NCBI GenBank assembly: GCA_001695595.3
Contig: MBPM02000037.1
Coordinates: forward strand, 679,656 to 743,655
Origin: Plasmopara viticola
Lineage: Eukaryota > Oomycota > Peronosporomycetes > Peronosporales > Peronosporaceae
Reading direction: 5' to 3'
Length of the DNA: 64,000 nt
Part shown: positions 56,501-64,000 of the stretch, one piece after another
Layout: the number at the start of each line of letters is the position of its first letter
How positions within the stretch are numbered: the first letter of the stretch is position 1
The notes under the pieces: generated by a model
What the model saw: the letters and a program-made list of their open reading frames with translations, nothing else
What the model was told of the DNA's origin: nothing
The model's database searches: none
Program-made: the position numbers and the translations under genes

Positions 56501-59500
56501 TGGTAGAGCGTCAGTCTCATAATCTGAAGGTCGCCAGTTCGATCCTGGCAGGGAGCACTAGACGAGTGCTTAATGTTGTGCATATTCTGCATCATAGAGG
56601 ACGCTTATGGCTCTTGATTAAGCACCGACTATTACTCTCTTTAAACTTTTCTTTCAATGTCGTGGCGAAGTAGTCATGGAATTGACGCTCCTTTGGCTCA
56701 GTTGGTAGAGCGTCAGTCTCATAATCTGAAGGTCGCCAGTTCGATCCTGGCAGGGAGCACTAGACCAGTGCTTAATGTTGCATATTCTGCCTCATTAGAG
56801 GACGCTTATGGCTCTTGATTAAGCACCGACTATTACTCTCTTTAAACTTTTCTTTCAATGTCGTGGCGAAGTAGTCATGGAATTGACGCTCCTTTGGCTC
56901 AGTTGGTAGAGCGTCAGTCTCATAATCTGAAGGTCGCCAGTTCGATCCTGGCAGGGAGCACTAGACGAGTGCTTAATGTTGTGCATATTCTGCATCATAG
57001 AGGACGCTTATGGCTCTTGATTAAGCACCGACTATTACTCTCTTTAAACTTTTCTTCCAATGTCGTGGCGAAGTAGTCATGGAATTGACGCTCCTTTGGC
57101 TCAGTTGGTAGAGCGTCAGTCTCATAATCTGAAGGTCGCCAGTTCGATCCTGGCAGGGAGCACTACACCAGTGCTTAATGTTGTGCATCTTCTGCCTCAT
57201 TAGAGGACGCTTATGGCTCTTGATTAAGCACCGACTATTACTCTCTTTAAACTTTTCTTTCAATGTCGTGGCGAAGTAGTCATGGAATTGACGCTCCTTT
57301 GGCTCAGTTGGTAGAGCGTCAGTCTCATAATCTGAAGGTCGCCAGTTCGATCCTGGCAGGGAGCACTAGACCAGTGCTTAATGTTATGCATATTCTGCCT
57401 CATCAGAGGACGCTTATGGCTCTTGATTAAGCACCGACTATTACTCTCTTTAAACTTTTCTTTCAATGTCGTGGCGAAGTAGTCATGGAATTGACGCTCC
57501 TTTGGCTCAGTTGGTAGAGCGTCAGTCTCATAATCTGAAGGTCGCCAGTTCGATCCTGGCAGGGAGCACTAGACCAGTGCTTAATGTTGTGCATCTTCTG
57601 CCTCATTAGAGGACGCTTATGGCTCTTGATTAAGCACCGACTATTACTCTCTTTAAACTTTTCTTTCAATGTCGTGGCGAAGTAGTCATGGAATTGACGC
57701 TCCTTTGGCTCAGTTGGTAGAGCGTCAGTCTCATAATCTGAAGGTCGCCAGTTCGATCCTGGCAGGGAGCACTAGACCAGTGCTTAATGTTGCATATTCT
57801 GCTCATCAGAGGACGCTTATGGCTCTTGATTAAGCACCGACTATTACTCTCTTTAAACTTTTCTTTCAATGTCGTGGCGAAGTAGTCATGGAATTGACGC
57901 TCCTTTGGCTCAGTTGGTAGAGCGTCAGTCTCATAATCTGAAGGTCGCCAGTTCGATCCTGGCAGGGAGCACTAGACCAGTGCTTAATGTTGTGCATCTT
58001 CTGCCTCATTAGAGGACGCTTATGGCTCTTGATTAAGCACCGACTATTACTCTCTTTAAACTTTCTTTCAATGTCGTGGCGAAGTAGTCATGGAATTGAC
58101 GCTCCTTTGGCTCAGTTGGTAGAGCGTCAGTCTCATAATCTGAAGGTCGCCAGTTCGATCCTGGCAGGGAGCACTAGACCAGTGCTTAATGTTGCATCTT
58201 CTGCCTCATCAGAGGACGCTTATGGCTCTTGATTAAGCACCGACTATTACTCTCTTTAAACTTTTCTTTCAATGTCGTGGCGAAGTAGTCATGGAATTGA
58301 CGCTCCTTTGGCTCAGTTGGTAGAGCGTCAGTCTCATAATCTGAAGGTCGCCAGTTCGATCCTGGCAGGGAGCACTAGACGAGTGCTTAATGTTGTGCAT
58401 ATTCTGCATCATAGAGGACGCTTATGGCTCTTGATTAAGCACCGACTATTACTCTCTTTAAACTTTTCTTTCAATGTCGTGGCGAAGTAGTCATGGAATT
58501 GACGCTCCTTTGGCTCAGTTGGTAGAGCGTCAGTCTCATAATCTGAAGGTCGCCAGTTCGATCCTGGCAGGGAGCACTAGACCAGTGCTTAATGTTGCAT
58601 ATTCTGCCTCATCAGAGGACGCTTATGGCTCTTGATTAAGCACCGACTATTACTCTTTTTAATTTTTCTTTCAATGTCGTGGCGAAGTAGTCATGGAATT
58701 GACGCTCCTTTGGCTCAGTTGGTAGAGCGTCAGTCTCATAATCTGAAGGTCGCCAGTTCGATCCTGGCAGGGAGCACTACACCAGTGCTTAATGTTGTGC
58801 ATCTTCTGCCTCATTAGAGGACGCTTATGGCTCTTGATTAAGCACCGACTATTACTCTCTTTAAACTTTTCTTTCAATGTCGTGGCGAAGTAGTCATGGA
58901 ATTGACGCTCCTTTGGCTCAGTTGGTAGAGCGTCAGTCTCATAATCTGAAGGTCGCCAGTTCGATCCTGGCAGGGAGCACTAGACCAGTGCTTAATGTTG
59001 CATATTCTGCCTCATCAGAGGACGCTTATGGCTCTTGATTAAGCACCGACTATTACTCTCTTTAAACTTTCTTTCAATGTCGTGGCGAAGTAGTCATGGA
59101 ATTGACGCTCCTTTGGCTCAGTTGGTAGAGCGTCAGTCTCATAATCTGAAGGTCGCCAGTTCGATCCTGGCAGGGAGCACTAGACCAGTGCTTAATGTTG
59201 TGCATCTTCTGCCTCATTAGAGGACGCTTATGGCTCTTGATTAAGCACCGACTATTACTCTCTTTAAACTTTTCTTTCAATGTCGTGGCGAAGTAGTCAT
59301 GGAATTGACGCTCCTTTGGCTCAGTTGGTAGAGCGTCAGTCTCATAATCTGAAGGTCGCCAGTTCGATCCTGGCAGGGAGCACTAGACCAGTGCTTAATG
59401 TTGCATATTCTGCCTCATCAGAGGACGCTTATGGCTCTTGATTAAGCACCGACTATTACTCTCTTTAAACTTTTCTTTCAATGTCGTGGCGAAGTAGTCA

Positions 59501-62500
59501 TGGAATTGACGCTCCTTTGGCTCAGTTGGTAGAGCGTCAGTCTCATAATCTGAAGGTCGCCAGTTCGATCCTGGCAGGGAGCACTAGACCAGTGCTTAAT
59601 GTTGTGCATATTCTGCCTCATCAGAGGACGCTTATGGCTCTTGATTAAGCACCGACTATTACTCTCTTTAAACTTTTCTTTCAATGTCGTGGCGAAGTAG
59701 TCATGGAATTGACGCTCCTTTGGCTCAGTTGGTAGAGCGTCAGTCTCATAATCTGAAGGTCGCCAGTTCGATCCTGGCAGGGAGCACTAGACCAGTGCTT
59801 AATGTTGTGCATCTTCTGCCTCATTAGAGGACGCTTATGGCTCTTGATTAAGCACCGACTATTACTCTCTTTAAACTTTTCTTTCAATGTCGTGGCGAAG
59901 TAGTCATGGAATTGACGCTCCTTTGGCTCAGTTGGTAGAGCGTCAGTCTCATAATCTGAAGGTCGCCAGTTCGATCCTGGCAGGGAGCACTACACCAGTG
60001 CTTAATGTTGTGCATCTTCTGCCTCATTAGAGGACGCTTATGGCTCTTGATTAAGCACCGACTATTACTCTCTTTAAACTTTTCTTTCAATGTCGTGGCG
60101 AAGTAGTCATGGAATTGACGCTCCTTTGGCTCAGTTGGTAGAGCGTCAGTCTCATAATCTGAAGGTCGCCAGTTCGATCCTGGCAGGGAGCACTAGACCA
60201 GTGCTTAATGTTGTGCATATTCTGCCTCATCAGAGGACGCTTATGGCTCTTGATTAAGCACCGACTATTACTCTCTTTAAACTTTTCTTTCAATGTCGTG
60301 GCGAAGTAGTCATGGAATTGACGCTCCTTTGGCTCAGTTGGTAGAGCGTCAGTCTCATAATCTGAAGGTCGCCAGTTCGATCCTGGCAGGGAGCACTAGA
60401 CCAGTGCTTAATGTTGCATATTCTGCCTCATCAGAGGACGCTTATGGCTCTTGATTAAGCACCGACTATTACTCTCTTTAATTTTTCTTTCAATGTCGTG
60501 GCGAAGTAGTCATGGAATTGACGCTCCTTTGGCTCAGTTGGTAGAGCGTCAGTCTCATAATCTGAAGGTCGCCAGTTCGATCCTGGCAGGGAGCACTACA
60601 CCCAGTGCTTAATGTTGTGCATCTTCTGCCTCATTAGAGGACGCTTATGGCTCTTGATTAAGCACCGACTATTACTCTCTTTAAACTTTCTTTCAATGTC
60701 GTGGCGAAGTAGTCATGGAATTGACGCTCCTTTGGCTCAGTTGGTAGAGCGTCAGTCTCATAATCTGAAGGTCGCCAGTTCGATCCTGGCAGGGAGCACT
60801 AGACAGTGCTTAATGTTGTGCATCTTCTGCCTCATTAGAGGACGCTTATGGCTCTTGATTAAGCACCGACTATTACTCTCTTTAAACTTTTCTTTCAATG
60901 TCGTGGCGAAGTAGTCATGGAATTGACGCTCCTTTGGCTCAGTTGGTAGAGCGTCAGTCTCATAATCTGAAGGTCGCCAGTTCGATCCTGGCAGGGAGCA
61001 CTAGACCAGTGCTTAATGTTATGCATATTCTGCCTCATCAGAGGACGCTTATGGCTCTTGATTAAGCACCGACTATTACTCTCTTTAAACTTTTCTTTCA
61101 ATGTCGTGGCGAAGTAGTCATGGAATTGACGCTCCTTTGGCTCAGTTGGTAGAGCGTCAGTCTCATAATCTGAAGGTCGCCAGTTCGATCCTGGCAGGGA
61201 GCACTACACCAGTGCTTAATGTTATGCATATTCTGCCTCATCAGAGGACGCTTATGGCTCTTGATTAAGATCCGACTATTACTCTCTCTAAACTTTTCTT
61301 TCAATGTCGTGGCGAAGTAGTCATGGAATTGACGCTCCTTTGGCTCAGTTGGTAGAGCGTCAGTCTCATAATCTGAAGGTCGCCAGTTCGATCCTGGCAG
61401 GGAGCACTAGACCAGTGCTTAATGTTGTATTCTGCCTTACCAGAGGACGCTTATGGCTCTTGATTAAGCACCGACTATTACTTCTTTAAACTTTCTTCAA
61501 TGTCGTGGCGAAGTAGTCATGGAATTGACGCTCCTTTGGCTCAGTTGGTAGAGCGTCAGTCTCATAATCTGAAGGTCGCCAGTTCGATCCTGGCAGGGAG
61601 CACTAGACCAGTGCTTAATGTTGTGCATCTTCTGCCTCATTAGAGGACGCTTATATCTCTTGATTAAGCACCGACTATTACTCTTTTCTTTCAATGTCGT
61701 GGCGAAGTAGTCATGGAATTGACGCTCCTTTGGCTCAGTTGGTAGAGCGTCAGTCTCATAATCTGAAGGTCGCCAGTTCGATCCTGGCAGGGAGCACTAG
61801 ACCAGTGCTTAATGTTGTGCATCTTCTGCCTCATTAGAGGACGCTTATGGCTCTTGATTAAGCACCGACTATTACTCTCTTTAAACTTTTCTTTCAATGT
61901 CGTGGCGAAGTAGTCATGGAATTGACGCTCCTTTGGCTCAGTTGGTAGAGCGTCAGTCTCATAATCTGAAGGTCGCCAGTTCGATCCTGGCAGGGAGCAC
62001 TAGACCAGTGCTTAATGTTGCATATTCTGCCTCATCAGAGGACGCTTATGGCTCTTGATTAAGCACCGACTTTTACTTTTTTTAATTTTTCTTTCAATGT
62101 CGTGGCGAAGTAGTCATGGAATTGACGCTCCTTTGGCTCAGTTGGTAGAGCGTCAGTCTCATAATCTGAAGGTCGCCAGTTCGATCCTGGCAGGGAGCAC
62201 TAGACCAGTGCTTAATGTTATGCATATTCTGCCTCATCAGAGGACGCTTATGGCTCTTGATTAAGCACCGACTATTACTCTCTTTAAACTTTTCTTTCAA
62301 TGTCGTGGCGAAGTAGTCATGGAATTGACGCTCCTTTGGCTCAGTTGGTAGAGCGTCAGTCTCATAATCTGAAGGTCGCCAGTTCGATCCTGGCAGGGAG
62401 CACTAGACCAGTGCTTAATGTTGCATCTTCTGCCTCATTAGAGGACGCTTATGGCTCTTGATTAAGCACCGACTATTACTCTCTCTTAAACTTTTCTTTC

Positions 62501-63813
62501 AATGTCGTGGCGAAGTAGTCATGGAATTGACGCTCCTTTGGCTCAGTTGGTAGAGCGTCAGTCTCATAATCTGAAGGTCGCCAGTTCGATCCTGGCAGGG
62601 AGCACTAGACAGTGCTTAATGTTGTGCATCTTCTGCCTCATTAGAGGACGCTTATGGCTCTTGATTAAGCACCGACTATTACTCTCTTTAAACTTTTCTT
62701 CAATGTCGTGGCGAAGTAGTCATGGAATTGACGCTCCTTTGGCTCAGTTGGTAGAGCGTCAGTCTCATAATCTGAAGGTCGCCAGTTCGATCCTGGCAGG
62801 GAGCACTAGACCAGTGCTTAATGTTGTGCATCTTCTGCCTCATCAGAGGACGCTTATGGCTCTTGATTAAGCACCGACTATTACTCTCTTTAAACTTTTC
62901 TTTCAATGTCGTGGCGAAGTAGTCATGGAATTGACGCTCCTTTGGCTCAGTTGGTAGAGCGTCAGTCTCATAATCTGAAGGTCGCCAGTTCGATCCTGGC
63001 AGGGAGCACTAGACCAGTGCTTAATGTTATGCATATTCTGCCTCATCAGAGGACGCTTATGGCTCTTGATTAAGCACCGACTATTACTCTCTTTAAACTT
63101 TTCTTTCAATGTCGTGGCGAAGTAGTCATGGAATTGACGCTCCTTTGGCTCAGTTGGTAGAGCGTCAGTCTCATAATCTGAAGGTCGCCAGTTCGATCCT
63201 GGCAGGGAGCACTAGACCAGTGCTTAATGTTGTGCATCTTCTGCCTCATTAGAGGACGCTTATGGCTCTTGATTAAGCACCGACTATTACTCTTTTCTTT
63301 CAATGTCGTGGCGAAGTAGTCATGGAATTGACGCTCCTTTGGCTCAGTTGGTAGAGCGTCAGTCTCATAATCTGAAGGTCGCCAGTTCGATCCTGGCAGG
63401 GAGCACTAGCCAGTGCTTAATGTTGTGCATCTTCTGCCTCATCAGAGGCGCTTTATGGCTCTTGATTAAGCACCGACTATTACTCTCTTTAAACTTTTCT
63501 TTCAATGTCGTGGCGAAAGTAGTCATGGGAATTGACGCTCCTTTGGCTCAGTTGGTAGAGCGTCAGTCTCATAATCTGAAGGTCGCCAGTTCGATCCTGG
63601 CAGGGAGCACTAGACAGTGCTTTAATGTTGTGCATATTCTGCTCATCAGAGGACGCTTATGGCTCTTGATTAAGCACCGACTATTACTTCTTTTAAAACT
63701 TTTCTTTCAATGTCGTGGCGAAAGTAGTCATGGAATTGACGCTCCTTTGGCTCAGTTGGTAGAGCGTCAGTCTCATAATCTGAAGGTCGCCAGTTCGATC
63801 CTGGCAGGGAGCA
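47578..63813 (+). tRNA. Block 7: 81 tRNA-Met(CAU) genes
   Basis: Starts: 47578, 47781, 47985, 48187, 48390, 48593, 48796, 48999, 49200, 49402, 49599, 49802, 50005, 50207, 50410, 50613, 50816, 51019, 51222, 51423, 51624, 51827, 52030, 52233, 52436, 52639, 52842, 53045, 53248, 53449, 53652, 53855, 54058, 54261, 54461, 54664, 54866, 55069, 55272, 55475, 55678, 55881, 56080, 56283, 56485, 56687, 56888, 57090, 57293, 57496, 57699, 57899, 58101, 58302, 58504, 58704, 58907, 59107, 59310, 59511, 59714, 59917, 60120, 60323, 60523, 60726, 60928, 61131, 61334, 61530, 61724, 61927, 62127, 62330, 62532, 62733, 62936, 63139, 63333, 63537, 63741. The tRNA parts are almost all identical. Length changes fall in the spacer. 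Confidence 0.95.
57700..59500 (+). repeat. Dimeric arrangement of unit types (about 403 bp)
   Basis: A shortened spacer form (aatgttgcat) recurs near 57790, 58192, 58592, 58997 and 59400, that is every second unit, alternating with full-length forms. This suggests a two-unit higher-order repeat, or a systematic consensus error in one unit type. Confidence 0.6.
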
Positions 63814-63940
63814 CTACACCAGTGCTTAATGTTATGCATATTCTGCTCATCGAGGACGCTTTATGGCTCTTGATTAAGATCCGACTATTACTCTCTAAAC
63901 TTTTCTTTCAATGTCGTGGCGAAGTAGTCATGGAATTGAC

Positions 63941-64000
63941 GCTCTTTGGCCAGTTGGTAGAGCGTCAGTCTCATAATGCTGAAGGTCGCCAGTTCGATCC
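63941..64000 (+). tRNA. tRNA-Met copy with indels, cut by window end
   Basis: It reads gctctttggccagttgg and ataatgctgaagg, with two missing bases and one extra against the consensus, then ends at the window edge. The unit before it also has several 1-nt indels, so base accuracy may be low here. Confidence 0.7.

Larger units (their letters stand above)
1..64000 (+). repeat. tRNA-Met satellite: tandem 203-bp unit, interrupted by six retroelements
   Basis: The same unit repeats head to tail with a period of 203 bp (199-203 in indel variants). It holds a 73-bp tRNA-Met gene and a spacer of about 130 bp. Two common spacer types differ at linked sites. Type 1 has gttgtgcatcttctgc followed by ctcattagagg; type 2 has gttatgcatattctgc followed by ctcatcagagg. 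Most units differ from the consensus by 0-5 bases. Blocks 5 and 7 are the most homogeneous; blocks 2-4, around the LINEs, hold most variants. Seven array blocks total about 36 kb. The true copy number depends on how well the array was assembled. Confidence 0.97.

Noticed and set aside
33008..62870. + strand frames reading APLAQLVERQSHNLKVASS
   Set aside because: They are direct translations of the tRNA-Met gene itself, another common false protein. They appear only where a spacer indel leaves the frame open.
123..63303. Repeated 68-codon antisense open frames (QDRTGDLQIMRLTLYQLS and similar), one per unit
   Set aside because: They are the reverse complement of tRNA-Met plus spacer, start at TTG rather than ATG, and shift frame from unit to unit because 203 is not a multiple of 3. 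Such frames are well-known spurious tRNA-antisense proteins.
1..64000. CRISPR-like repetition
   Set aside because: The unit is 203 bp with a tRNA gene inside and no short repeat with unique spacers.
1..64000. Bacterial origin
   Set aside because: There is no encoded CCA and there are no operons. APE-type LINEs, tRNA-derived SINE and chromodomain are eukaryotic.

Overview
The window looks like nuclear eukaryotic DNA made almost entirely of two things: a very large tandem array of one tRNA gene, and retrotransposons inserted into that tRNA gene. The repeat unit is about 203 bp. Each unit carries one 73-nt elongator tRNA-Met(CAU) on the + strand and a spacer of about 130 bp. By position I count 175 complete tRNA copies, a 3' part at the left edge, a damaged and truncated copy at the right edge, and five isolated 17-nt tRNA 5' ends at insertion junctions. 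The intron-poor, GC-rich L1/Tx1-like LINEs with long ORF1 proteins suggest an oomycete (Phytophthora/Pythium-like stramenopile). That is an inference from family resemblance, not proven by the sequence.

Layout: array block 1 (1-1592); LINE copy A (1593-9372, old and decayed); block 2 (9373-10808); LINE copy B (10809-19663, nearly intact); block 3 (19664-20289); a short tRNA-derived SINE, E (20290-20549); block 4 (20550-23608), which holds a 7-unit higher-order repeat; LINE copy C (23609-32438), close kin of B with several small deletions; block 5 (32439-43380); 5'-truncated LINE D (43381-44517); block 6 (44518-46158); 5'-truncated LINE D-prime (46159-47577), a duplicate of D; block 7 (47578-64000).

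All six elements lie on the - strand, opposite to the tRNAs. All five insertions with a preserved 3' junction (A, B, C, E, D-prime) break the tRNA gene at the same place, after nucleotide 17, inside the Pol III A box. Each is flanked by a 16-17 bp target-site duplication that is exactly the first 17 nt of tRNA-Met. Because the duplication restores nucleotides 1-17, an intact tRNA gene survives at the 5' side of every element. An unoccupied copy of the SINE site is still present in block 4 (tRNA at 21971-22043).

The LINEs encode ORF1 (about 905 aa, Ser/Pro/acidic N-terminus, RNA-binding-like middle, basic NLS-like cluster), ORF2 (about 1360 aa: APE-type endonuclease, reverse transcriptase, zf-RVT-like C-terminus) and, in B and C only, ORF3 with a chromodomain followed by a cysteine-peptidase-like domain. 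The 3' ends carry a small hairpin whose stem differs in sequence between copies but keeps pairing, next to a common 3' terminus. The SINE shares that terminus and probably uses the LINE machinery. In B and C the 3' UTR also holds an antisense tRNA-Gly(UCC)-like sequence. The short antisense ORFs repeated every 203 bp are shadows of the tRNA array, not genes.
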